IMG/VR virus record: IMGVR_UViG_3300035666_000067
Coordinates: 1-38,737 of that record
Strand: one strand, 5' to 3'
Source of the DNA: a virus
DNA length: 38,737 bases
Positions 23,601 to 31,758 of the stretch are shown in pieces; positions within the stretch are counted from its first letter, which is position 1; each line of letters begins with the position of its first letter. A program made the translations under genes and the position numbers. The notes under the pieces are model-generated. The model made no database searches, had not been told where the DNA came from, and worked only from the letters and a program-made list of their open reading frames with translations.

Positions 23601-26600
23601 GGCGTGCTCGAGGACGGCGAGCTCACGGCCGCCGCCAACGCGCCGTTCGTGCGCGGCTTCTTGGGCCGGCTGCCCGCCTCCGAGCAGGCCAACCTCATCG
23701 GCGCGGACGGCCGCATCGCCGCCGAGGGCATCCGCCGGATGAAGGCCGCCATCATCGCCCGCGCCTACGGCGGCAGCGAGGAGGCCCAGGCCACCATCAA
23801 CCGCATGCTCGAGTCCACGGACGACGACGTGCGGAGCATCACCAACGCGCTCACGCGGGTCGCGCCGCTGTACGCCCGCCTCCGCCAGGCCATCGACGAC
23901 GGCGTGGTCCCGGCGCAGTTCGACATCGCCAGCGCCATCGCCACCGCCACGGAGAACGTGTCGAAGGTGCGCCAGGCCCGGCAGTCGCCGGCCGAGTTCC
24001 TGGCCCAGCAGGACATGTTCGCGGCCGACCAGGCGCCCATGGTCGTCTACCGGCTCATGCACTCGCCCGACCTCAAGCGGGCCGCGTCGGCCGAGCGCAT
24101 CGTGGAGGCGCTGACCCACTACGCCACCCAGGCGCTCGAGCAGCGCAGCGACCAAGGTGCCTTGTTCGGCGGCGACGAAGTGGCGCCGGCCGACATCCTG
24201 GCGCAGACGGTGGACATCTTCCACGGCGGCCACCGCTTCGGCGAGGACGCTCAGGCAGCGCGGCCGGCCGGCGCCGGCATGAGCGAGCGGGCGCTGCGGG
24301 ACATGGTCGGGACCATCACCGGCGGCTGGACCAACGGCCCCCGAATCGTCATCGCCAGCAACGCCGGCGCCCTCCCGACCCGCGTGCTGCGAAGCCTGGG
24401 CCCCGACATCGAGGGCGCCTACGAGCCCAGCACCGGCACCGTCTACATGGTCGCCAGCAACATCGGCGGCCCGTGGCGCGCCCAGGAAGTCCTGGCCCAC
24501 GAAGCCATCGGCCACTACGGCATGGAGCGGCTGTTCGGCGCCCGCTGGCCGGCGCTGCTGGCGGACGTGGCCCGGCTCGCCGAGCGGGACCCCATCGTCC
24601 GGCGCCTGTGGCGCAGCGTCGAAGCCGAATACTCGATGGACGGCCAGCCGCCGTCGCCGCGGGTCATGGCGGCCGAGACGATTGCCCGCCTGGCCGAGCT
24701 CTCGCCGAAGCACCCGCTGACCGCCAAGGTGCTGACCTGGTTCCGCGAGGCGCTGCGGCGCCTGGGCTTCCGCATCAACCTCTCGCGCACGGACCTGGTC
24801 GGCTACCTGCACCAGGCCGCCCGCGGCCTGAGCGGCGAGGCCTCGGCGACGACGAGCTCCGGCGAGTTCGTCTCCTTCGCCGCCCGCCCGCCAGACGACG
24901 TGAGCTTCTACGGGATGGACAGCGCCGGCCTGGAGCGCGAGCTCGAGCTCGCCCGCGCCGAGCGCGACGCCGCCAAGGCTGCCGGTGACCAGCGCGGGGC
25001 TCGCGCCTGGCAGGACCGGGCCCGCGCCATCGCCAACTTCCGCGGCAAACTGCGGTCCGCAGCTGACCGTCGCAGCGAGCAGCGCGAGCGCGATGTCCAG
25101 CGCCGGGCCGAGGCGGAAGCCGCCGCCGCCGCCCAGCGCGCCCAGCTGGACAACCTGGGCCGCCCGCTGCCGCCGGCGATGCAGGGGGTGGACCTGTTCG
25201 CCCAGGGCGCCGGCGCGCAGACGGGCCCGACCATCGAGCAGCAGGCCCAGGCCACGGAGGCGGCCGGCTTCAACCTCGAGCCGATGGAGGGCCCGCCGCG
25301 GCAGTCGCAGCGCGACCTGTTCGCCGCCCGCCGGCGCGTGGCCGCCGGCGACATCGGCGCGCCCGGCGCCACCATGGACCTGTTCGCCGCGCCGACCCTG
25401 CCAGCGCCCGCCATCCGGTCGCTGTTCGTGGACCAGGCCGCCGGCAAGTCCACGCTCCGGCCGACCGGCGTTTTCCGGCACGGCCTCGAGACGGTGAAGG
25501 ATTCCCTGGACGCGGCGCGCTTGGTCGCCTCGCTCCGCAAGAGCGCGGTCGAACAGATGCTTGCCGTGGTGGTCGATTCGACCAAGCGGCCCATCGCCGT
25601 GCTCCGCAACAGCATCGGGGCCATCGACCAGGCGGGCGTCTACTTCGCGGAAATGGCGAAGTCTCTGGCGCTCATCCCGGGCGCCGCGGGCTTCCACATG
25701 GTCCACAACCACCCGAGCGGCGACGCGAAGCCGAGCGACGCGGACCGCCTCGTCACGCGCCGCATGAACAACGTGTTCGCCGGCACTTCGACGCCGCTGC
25801 TGGGCTCGTCGGTCGTCACGCCCAAGGACATCGGCGTCATCGCGGTCGGCCAATCCTCGTCGCGCTATGCCGACCTGGAGGCCTACGTCGAACCAGACGC
25901 CATGACGCCGCAGCGGCGCAAGCGCGAGACGCCGCTGCTGGAGCGCACGCAGCAGCGGCTCAATTCCAAGCCGCGATGGTCGGTCATCAGCCCGGACAGC
26001 GCGAAGTGGCTGGCCGACATGTGGAAAGACGCCGTGAGCCAGGACGAGGTCGGGCTCATGCTGTTCGACAATCGCCACCGGCTGCTGGCGGTTACCGCGA
26101 TCCCGCGACGCCATGCCGCGTCGGTCAAGAACCCGATCCCTGACAGCGGCGCCGCCGTGGTCATGCGCGCGGTGGCCGAGCGCAACGCCGCCGCCGTCAT
26201 CCCGTTCGGCACCAACGAGGACGCCGTCACGAACGTCGCGGGTTTCCTGTCCGCGGCCGACGTGCGGGCCATCGACGGCCTGGTCACCGACGGCCCGAGC
26301 GGCACGACGACCTCGCTCATGACGACGACGCGCTGGCCGCCGGAGGCCTACGCCGCCCGCGCCTGGCACGGCAGCCCCTACCGCTTCACGAAGTTCGACC
26401 TGACAAAGATCGGCAGCGGCGAGGGCAACCAGGCCTACGGCTGGGGCCTGTATTTCTCGCGGGTGCGCGGGGTCGCGGAGAGCTACCGGGACAGTCTCTC
26501 CAAGATGATCGCCGGCCATTTCGTGAAGGACGGCAAGCGGGTCACGAAGCGCGATATTTGGAAGATGCAGTCCACCGCGCCGAACGAGCTCCGCGACTTC

Positions 26601-29600
26601 CTGGGGCGGCCCGAAATCGCCAAGGCGCTCGAGAACGGCAACCGCGACAAGTTCCTCGCCCTGGTCGATGCGGAAGCCACCGGCCAGCAGAAGCAGGCCA
26701 GTCGGTTCCGCGAGCGCGCCGAGGATTCGCGCAACCGGCCGCCGCTGGCTGCGACCTACACGCCCGAGGACTACGACCGCATGGCCGCGTGGGCCCAGGC
26801 CCGCGCCGATGCCGCGCTCCAGTTCAAGGCGCAGCTGCAATACAGGGTCGCCGAGTCCTCGGGCGCGCTGTACGAAGTGGACATCCCGGACAGCGCCATC
26901 GAGGCGATGCTGGACTGGGAGGCGCCGCTGGCCCAGCAAACCGACGCCGTCAAGAACGTCGCCCGCGAGCTCCTGAAAAGCACGGGGTACCTGCGGCCCG
27001 ACGAGAACGGCCCGCGCCAGCTGCTTGCGGCCTGGCGCTCCTACGCGATGGAGCGGGGCGGGATGGCCGACGGGGACCGCGGCTCCACGCTCTACCTGGC
27101 GCTCATGCGGCAGATGGCGCCGGCCGAACCGCCGTCGCCGGACGGGGTGCCCCGCGGATGGGGCGCCGCCTACCGCGGCGACGAGGGCGCGCCAGTCGCC
27201 AGCAAGCACCTGGCCTCGCTCGGCATCCCCGGCATTCGCTACCGCGGCGGCAGTTCGGGCGCTGGCAACGTCGTCGTGTTCGATGAGGCGCTGGTCACCA
27301 TCCGCGCCATCAACGGCGAGCCGCCGGTCACCGGCCCCGACCGCGAGGAGCTCCTCGCCAGCGTGAGCCCGCCGGCCGCGGCCCGCCGCCGCTCCGTCAC
27401 GTCCACACCCGCGTTCCGCGAATGGTTCGGGACCAGCAAGGTAGTCGATGCCGACGGTGAGCCGGCCGTCGTGTATCACGGCACGGCGCGCCCGGACCGC
27501 GTCGGCACCCGGTTCCGCAAGGACCGCGCCACCGCCGGCCCGATGTCCTACTTCACCGACGAGCCGACCGTCGCCAGCAACTACGCCATTGGCAAGGAGG
27601 ACACCAGCCTCGCCGACACGGCCAACTACGGCGAATGGTTCAAGGTGAAGCTCAAGGGCACGCGCACGCCGCGGCCTCTGCCGGCGCTGTGGTGGGACCT
27701 CACGCCGGAGCAGCGCGCCACCGTCATCGACCGCATGCCGCGGATCGGGTACCAGGACCCCGACAACGGCACCGGCCCCATCGTCCTGCACGACGATGAC
27801 AACGGCATCGCCTCGCGCGACCACTACGAATGGACCCTCCGCGAAAAGCGCGGCAACGCGCTCGATGCGCTGGTGGACGTGTGGCTCGACTCCGGCGCGA
27901 TGTTCGGCGAGGAGGAGAAGTTCCTGGACGTGCTCAAGGCGGCCGGCATCGACACCGGCCGCGTCAACTACGAGCACCCGAACGCCAGCTATTCCGCCGT
28001 CTACCCCGTGTTCCTGCGGATCACCAAGCCCTTCGACACCCGGGACGATGCGGCGCGCCCGGAGATTCGCCGGGCGCTTGAGGATGCCGCCCGCCGCAAG
28101 CGGGCGCCGCGCGATGCTGGGATGTACCCCTGGGACAAGCGCAACGTGGGGCCGGCCGAATGGCTCGATAAGCTCAATGCCGACATGCGCGACGGCACGA
28201 CCTATGCCTGGACGGTCGTGCCGGACTGGGTCACCGACACGCTCAAGCGCCTGGGCTTCGACGGCATCAAGGACACCGGCGGCAAGAACGGCGGGCCCGG
28301 TCACGTCGTCTGGATTCCCTTCGAGGAGAACCAGGTAAAGAGCGCGACCGGCAACCGCGGCACGTTCCGCAGCGACTCCAACGACATCCTGGCGTCCCGC
28401 CCGCGTCAGACGCCGCGGCCAATCACCGGCCCCGACGGCAGGCCGCTGGTCATGTACCACGGCAGCCCGCAGGAGTTTGAGTCCTTCAAGGCTGGCCGGG
28501 TCGATAGCATTTTCTTCACCCCGGACCGCGAGTACGCGCGCAGCTACGGTCGCAACGTGAAGCGCGTGACGCTCGCCGCGCGCAAGCTCGCCGACCTCAC
28601 CGACCCTGGCAGCGAGGCCTACGCCCTGGCGGTGCAGACGTTCAACAACAACGGCGGATGGCCGGCCGCGAACGCCGACTACTGGGAGGACGCCCGCGAC
28701 GCCGGCCGGACCAACCCGACTTTCGACCCAGCCCAGGACCTCACGTTCGAGCTCTACGACTTGCCGGACACCGGCGTCGCGGAGGCGCTGGCCGCGGCCG
28801 GCTACGACGTGACGAAGCTCCAGGAGCGCGACGGCATCGACTCCTACGCGGTGACCGACCCCGAGCTCATCACCGTGGACGGCGAGCCGCTGGCGTCCCG
28901 GATGAACCGGGAGGCGGCCGGCCCGACGGTGCAGCAGCAGCCTCTCCCGATGGGCGGCGGCGGCGACGGCCCCGGCTACCAGGGCCAGCGGCCCGAGCGC
29001 GTCCAGGCCGGCGGCGGCGACTACTCGCTGCGGCAGTACGGCTCCCTCACCGACCAGGAAGTCCGCACCCTGGCCGGCGTCATCGAGAGCATGGACGCGC
29101 CCATCGAGGCGCAGCGCCGGGGCGAGCGCGGCTGGGACGTGACGGAGCAGGCGGCGCTCAACATGGTCCGCAACCAGCTGGGCATCACGCTCGAGAGCTT
29201 GGTCGCGCGGGCGCCAGGCTCCACCGCGAACGCCGAGCAGCTGGAGGCGTATGGAATCATCGTCGCAAACGCGACGCGCCAGGTGCAGGAGCTCGCCACG
29301 CGCGCCGCCTTGACCAACAGCAACGAGGACCTCCTCGCGCTTCAGGCCGCGAAGGAGAAGCTGGGCATGCTGGTCGCGCCGGCGATGGGCTTCCGCACGG
29401 AGGCCGGCCGGGCGCTCAACATCCTCAAGAAGATTTCGGCCAGCAACCAGACGGCCGAGGGGCTGCTGGCGGAAATGGGCGACGGCTCCACCCAGGCGCT
29501 TCGCGACTTCGCCAAGCGCGTCGCCAACGCCGACAACCTGGACCAGGTGATCGGGGTCACGCGCGCCGCCTACGCGCCGACGTGGTGGGACAAGTTCTAC

Positions 29601-31238
29601 GAATACTGGATCAACGGCCTCCTCTCCGGGCCGACCACGCACGCGGTCAACGTCGTCAGCAACGGCATGTATCGCGTGCTCGAGGAGTCCGCGGCCCTGG
29701 TCGGCGCGGCCACGTCGCGCGATTACTCCACGCGCCAGGTGGCGGCACGCCTAGCCGCCATCCCCCACGGGGTCATGCTCGGCCTCAAGAACGCCGGCCG
29801 CGCGTTCGTCACGGAGGAGGGCCAGCTGGACCCGGCCGACAAGATCGAGGCCGCGCGCCAGCGCGCCATCGGCGGCCTGGCCGGCAAGGTGATCCGCGTG
29901 CCGGGCCGGTTGCTCCGGTCGGAGGACGAGTTCTTCAAGGCCATCGCCTACAACGCGGAGCTCGCGGACATCGCCATGGGCGAGGCGCTGCGCGAGGCGC
30001 CCGGCGATCCGATGCCGGCTTTCCACCGGATCATGGGCGACATCATGAACCGGCCCGAGGCGGTGAAGCGGGCGCGGGACGCGGCGCGGCGCGCCACCTT
30101 CACGCAGCCCCTCGGCAACCTGGGCCAGCTGGGCACGTTCTACCTCAACAAGTCCAAGGTCGGCCGGCTCATCGTGCCCTTCGTGCGGACCCCGGCGAAC
30201 ATCCTCAAGGCCGCCATCGACTACACGCCGGCCGGCATCGCCCGCGAGGAGACGCGGAACATGCTGCGCGCTGGTGGCCGGGACGCCGCCATCGCCCGGG
30301 GCCGCATGCTCATCGGTTCGACGGTGATGGTGGCGACCGTGTCCCTGGCCGCCCAGGGCATCCTCTCGGGCGCAGGCCCAGACGACCCGGAGGAGCGGCA
30401 GCTGCTCGAGCGCACCGGCTGGCAGCCGTACAGCGTGAAGGTCGGCGGCAGCTGGGTCCGCTACAACCGCTTCGAGCCCTTGGGCATGCTCATGGGTGTG
30501 GCCGCCGACATGTACGAGCTCGGCCGCTACGTCACCGCCGGCGAGCTCGAGCGCATCCCGGCGCTGCTGATTTCGTCCCTGGCCCTCAACCTGGGCGACA
30601 AGACGTTCCTGCGCGGCGTCACCGACTTCGCCGAGGCCTACACCAACCCGGAGCGCAAGGCCGCGTCCTGGGCGCAGAACATGGCGGCCAGCGTCATCCC
30701 GGTCGCCGCCGGCCAGGTGGCCCGCGCCAGCGACCCGTACCTGCGCGAGGCCCGCACGCTCACCGACAAGGTCCGCGAGCGCATCCCCGTCGCCCGCGAG
30801 CAGCTGGCCCGCCGCGTGGACATCGCCGGCCAGCCGATGACGCAGAAGCAGGTTGGCCTGGGCATCCCCATTCAGGCGAGCGCGCAGCAGGACGACCCGC
30901 TGGCCGAGGCCATGCTCCGGCTGCACTTGCCGAAGCGGAAGCCGGACCGGCGCATCTACGGCGCCGAGCTCACCGACGGCGAGTACGAGAGCCTGGCGAC
31001 CTTCATGGGCCAGGCCCGGTGGAACGTGCTGACGCCGATGGTGTCCAGCCCGCAGTTCAAGGCGCTCATGGCGGGGAACCCGGAGGCGGCGCGTGCGATC
31101 CTAAACCGCCAGTTCGACATGGTCAGCGACCAGGCCCGCAAGGCCTGGCTCATCCGTAACCCGACGGTCCTGAGCAAGGGGCTCACGGAGCGTTCCCGCC
31201 CCCGCGCCATCGGGGTCGATTACCTGCCACAGCGGTGA
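20634..31238 (+). CDS. Giant polyvalent ejection-type protein with ART, RelA/SpoT, JAB and protease modules
   Basis: A 3534-residue protein in one uninterrupted frame, GTG 20634 directly after the previous TAA. Parts in order: two 30-residue repeats (6-35, 45-74); Gly/Ala hydrophobic stretch (about 95-290); Pro-rich linker; LDGNGTVNAL, ParB/sulfiredoxin-like (521 on); RelA/SpoT-like domain (about 600-720); DdrB-type ParB with VESGNGR (900-906); metallopeptidase HEAIGH (1289-1294); coiled coil (about 1425-1510); RadC-type JAB with HNHPSGDAKPSDAD (1691-1704) plus a degenerate relative (about 1773-1890); three ADP-ribosyltransferase-like domains with (W/Y)HG(S/T) at 1912, 2282 and 2609; LPD38-like C-terminal region (about 2980-3290) with a membrane-like helix near 3226-3245. 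Large polyvalent proteins are known from phages and conjugative elements, where they are thought to enter the cell with the DNA. No N4-type RNA polymerase motifs were seen. Confidence 0.85.
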   Translation: MAAPSFDEWAAYAKSAVPDATDDRIRAEYQRRYNATPVRTQGPDRDTWRSWARQNAPDVTDDAIDAEYDRRYGAPALTSLSRTVKRGAGGLTSWLGDMGNVLPSLFGSQPAAAAVAGLSEAGEGYARRNAMSAEMANAPWYSPEKVLNQTLEAGIGMLPQLASGSAPVGATIGATQEAMPFYRELRESGVPAGEAAARAGLFGGYVGLTGFLPLNRIFGRAPGRLVTGALEATTEISEGGVQAALTPGKGLADIGPALLAEAEGVGAPAFLLGSLLGATGRAGPRGPGTSEDREELLRRAREAQGEAAAAAAQPQAPADIAGVGAPVQPDGTIPGQADPRSGVIFRGPPPPPEPAGVTGVLQATPPGTAPQRQPAPAVRIDPESGVRYPPGFDGVLVTNPNAPGLAGAPPAAPEAVPPPPTRRPDETDPVWQARLKAYAKRYIDTQPAPDPATLPRQSAAYFDAPEGAWREPLDALVTTKGPEDKGATKALTRFRAAAQGILPKRAPVDVEFTEDRKLRVLDGNGTVNALRTVGLEDGVPVRVARVAVPGEFAADERRLTDEQRAGVVREFRRAEQDLPVYEQFLNELTGSLFGDNGRVQMGPIKGIGRTTQKVALDYKGDASRMKDVLRSTVLVESPQELEALVAGLAQQGQVTVLPGERNTLAANQPGEDGYMDYKVNVQLPSGGTYEIQAMPRAAYDIKNGIGHDLLEARRKIEARAVREGRLPTEAEAAEIRTLMEQSRAAYAPGYSRFFGASGTPDRVTLEAATGRNEPSDSATTAATPSGDTQARSPSQSQGRQSGPGRTELPIRFSTGSIVRHQQVTTPAGRTLRVEPQVVEADQLITSDAAEYPAAMQPRDRSRQASRAQVEGIASKLQPELLGLTPSAADGAPIVAPTGVVESGNGRVMALRRAMAAYPERYQAYRDWLAGQGFDVAGMRAPVLVRVRAEDLPESELQQFAVEANQRTNLGMSATEQAAVDARLLNEQLLGVLEDGELTAAANAPFVRGFLGRLPASEQANLIGADGRIAAEGIRRMKAAIIARAYGGSEEAQATINRMLESTDDDVRSITNALTRVAPLYARLRQAIDDGVVPAQFDIASAIATATENVSKVRQARQSPAEFLAQQDMFAADQAPMVVYRLMHSPDLKRAASAERIVEALTHYATQALEQRSDQGALFGGDEVAPADILAQTVDIFHGGHRFGEDAQAARPAGAGMSERALRDMVGTITGGWTNGPRIVIASNAGALPTRVLRSLGPDIEGAYEPSTGTVYMVASNIGGPWRAQEVLAHEAIGHYGMERLFGARWPALLADVARLAERDPIVRRLWRSVEAEYSMDGQPPSPRVMAAETIARLAELSPKHPLTAKVLTWFREALRRLGFRINLSRTDLVGYLHQAARGLSGEASATTSSGEFVSFAARPPDDVSFYGMDSAGLERELELARAERDAAKAAGDQRGARAWQDRARAIANFRGKLRSAADRRSEQRERDVQRRAEAEAAAAAQRAQLDNLGRPLPPAMQGVDLFAQGAGAQTGPTIEQQAQATEAAGFNLEPMEGPPRQSQRDLFAARRRVAAGDIGAPGATMDLFAAPTLPAPAIRSLFVDQAAGKSTLRPTGVFRHGLETVKDSLDAARLVASLRKSAVEQMLAVVVDSTKRPIAVLRNSIGAIDQAGVYFAEMAKSLALIPGAAGFHMVHNHPSGDAKPSDADRLVTRRMNNVFAGTSTPLLGSSVVTPKDIGVIAVGQSSSRYADLEAYVEPDAMTPQRRKRETPLLERTQQRLNSKPRWSVISPDSAKWLADMWKDAVSQDEVGLMLFDNRHRLLAVTAIPRRHAASVKNPIPDSGAAVVMRAVAERNAAAVIPFGTNEDAVTNVAGFLSAADVRAIDGLVTDGPSGTTTSLMTTTRWPPEAYAARAWHGSPYRFTKFDLTKIGSGEGNQAYGWGLYFSRVRGVAESYRDSLSKMIAGHFVKDGKRVTKRDIWKMQSTAPNELRDFLGRPEIAKALENGNRDKFLALVDAEATGQQKQASRFRERAEDSRNRPPLAATYTPEDYDRMAAWAQARADAALQFKAQLQYRVAESSGALYEVDIPDSAIEAMLDWEAPLAQQTDAVKNVARELLKSTGYLRPDENGPRQLLAAWRSYAMERGGMADGDRGSTLYLALMRQMAPAEPPSPDGVPRGWGAAYRGDEGAPVASKHLASLGIPGIRYRGGSSGAGNVVVFDEALVTIRAINGEPPVTGPDREELLASVSPPAAARRRSVTSTPAFREWFGTSKVVDADGEPAVVYHGTARPDRVGTRFRKDRATAGPMSYFTDEPTVASNYAIGKEDTSLADTANYGEWFKVKLKGTRTPRPLPALWWDLTPEQRATVIDRMPRIGYQDPDNGTGPIVLHDDDNGIASRDHYEWTLREKRGNALDALVDVWLDSGAMFGEEEKFLDVLKAAGIDTGRVNYEHPNASYSAVYPVFLRITKPFDTRDDAARPEIRRALEDAARRKRAPRDAGMYPWDKRNVGPAEWLDKLNADMRDGTTYAWTVVPDWVTDTLKRLGFDGIKDTGGKNGGPGHVVWIPFEENQVKSATGNRGTFRSDSNDILASRPRQTPRPITGPDGRPLVMYHGSPQEFESFKAGRVDSIFFTPDREYARSYGRNVKRVTLAARKLADLTDPGSEAYALAVQTFNNNGGWPAANADYWEDARDAGRTNPTFDPAQDLTFELYDLPDTGVAEALAAAGYDVTKLQERDGIDSYAVTDPELITVDGEPLASRMNREAAGPTVQQQPLPMGGGGDGPGYQGQRPERVQAGGGDYSLRQYGSLTDQEVRTLAGVIESMDAPIEAQRRGERGWDVTEQAALNMVRNQLGITLESLVARAPGSTANAEQLEAYGIIVANATRQVQELATRAALTNSNEDLLALQAAKEKLGMLVAPAMGFRTEAGRALNILKKISASNQTAEGLLAEMGDGSTQALRDFAKRVANADNLDQVIGVTRAAYAPTWWDKFYEYWINGLLSGPTTHAVNVVSNGMYRVLEESAALVGAATSRDYSTRQVAARLAAIPHGVMLGLKNAGRAFVTEEGQLDPADKIEAARQRAIGGLAGKVIRVPGRLLRSEDEFFKAIAYNAELADIAMGEALREAPGDPMPAFHRIMGDIMNRPEAVKRARDAARRATFTQPLGNLGQLGTFYLNKSKVGRLIVPFVRTPANILKAAIDYTPAGIAREETRNMLRAGGRDAAIARGRMLIGSTVMVATVSLAAQGILSGAGPDDPEERQLLERTGWQPYSVKVGGSWVRYNRFEPLGMLMGVAADMYELGRYVTAGELERIPALLISSLALNLGDKTFLRGVTDFAEAYTNPERKAASWAQNMAASVIPVAAGQVARASDPYLREARTLTDKVRERIPVAREQLARRVDIAGQPMTQKQVGLGIPIQASAQQDDPLAEAMLRLHLPKRKPDRRIYGAELTDGEYESLATFMGQARWNVLTPMVSSPQFKALMAGNPEAARAILNRQFDMVSDQARKAWLIRNPTVLSKGLTERSRPRAIGVDYLPQR

Positions 31239-31504
31239 GGACGATGGACGCCACCGAGAAAATGGTCATCGAGCTTGAGCGCCGGCTGGCGTTCACCGAC
31301 GTGAAGCTGGCGCGCCTGGAGGCCCAGCTGGAGCTTGTGGGGCCGCAGCTGGCCGGGCTCACCGCGGCGGTGACCACGCTCAACAAGACCGCATCCGAGG
31401 GCCGCGGCATCGTCATCGCGCTCTCGCTGGTGGCTTCGGCGGCGGGGGCGCTATTCTTCGCCGTCGGCAAGCAGGTGCTCACAATCATACTGGGGACGAA
31501 GTGA
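31235..31504 (+). CDS. Coiled-coil membrane protein, possible holin partner
   Basis: An 89-residue protein: N-terminal coiled coil (EKMVIELERRLAFTDVKLARLEAQLELV), then one transmembrane helix (IVIALSLVASAAGALFFAVG, about 60-79) and a short basic tail. The start is GTG 31235 (GTGA overlap with the giant gene) or ATG 31244. Single-span proteins with an N-terminal coil are frequent in phage lysis cassettes as holin, antiholin or pore partners. Here it precedes the more typical holin candidate and the spanins. Exact role unresolved. Confidence 0.65.
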   Translation: MRTMDATEKMVIELERRLAFTDVKLARLEAQLELVGPQLAGLTAAVTTLNKTASEGRGIVIALSLVASAAGALFFAVGKQVLTIILGTK

Positions 31505-31758
31505 TGCCAGTAATTCGTCAGCAATTCGGCGTGCCCTCGCGCACCATCACCGCCGCCACCCTGGCCGGCATGTTCGCCACGTTCCTCACGGAGCTCATCC
31601 TCCAGGCCGGCGTGGAGCTTCGGCCGACCCTGGCCCAGGCGTTCTCCGTGTTCCTTTCGGGCCTGGCCGGCTACCTGGTCAACGAGCCGAATTGGGTCCG
31701 GGTGCCGCTGTCGGAGCGGGACCCGCCTAGCGATGAGCACGAACAGGGCGGCCCGTGA
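31501..31758 (+). CDS. Holin candidate
   Basis: An 85-residue protein with two hydrophobic helices (TITAATLAGMFATFLTELIL, about 16-35; AQAFSVFLSGLAGYLV, about 46-61) separated by a short loop, and a charged C-terminal tail (SERDPPSDEHEQGG). This is the layout of a two-span holin that opens the inner membrane to the endolysin. It is flanked by the coiled-coil membrane protein and the spanin genes; GTG 31501 followed by ATG 31504 overlaps the previous stop. Assigned by topology and context. Confidence 0.65.
   Translation: MMPVIRQQFGVPSRTITAATLAGMFATFLTELILQAGVELRPTLAQAFSVFLSGLAGYLVNEPNWVRVPLSERDPPSDEHEQGGP

Noticed and set aside
23169-29642. A 2157-codon minus-strand frame under the giant gene
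   Set aside because: It is the antisense mirror of a GC-rich coding frame, is dominated by Arg, Gly, Ala, Val, Leu and His, has no recognisable motif, and the plus strand holds clear domain motifs throughout.
28658-31159. An 833-codon plus-strand frame in another phase inside the giant gene
   Set aside because: Arg/Gly/Pro/His-rich out-of-frame translation without domains; the giant frame runs straight through with LPD38-like and membrane features.
20634-31238. N4-type virion RNA polymerase in the giant protein
   Set aside because: The length and position fit, but I saw no polymerase motifs; the recognisable parts are nucleotidyltransferase-, ParB-, peptidase- and ART-like.
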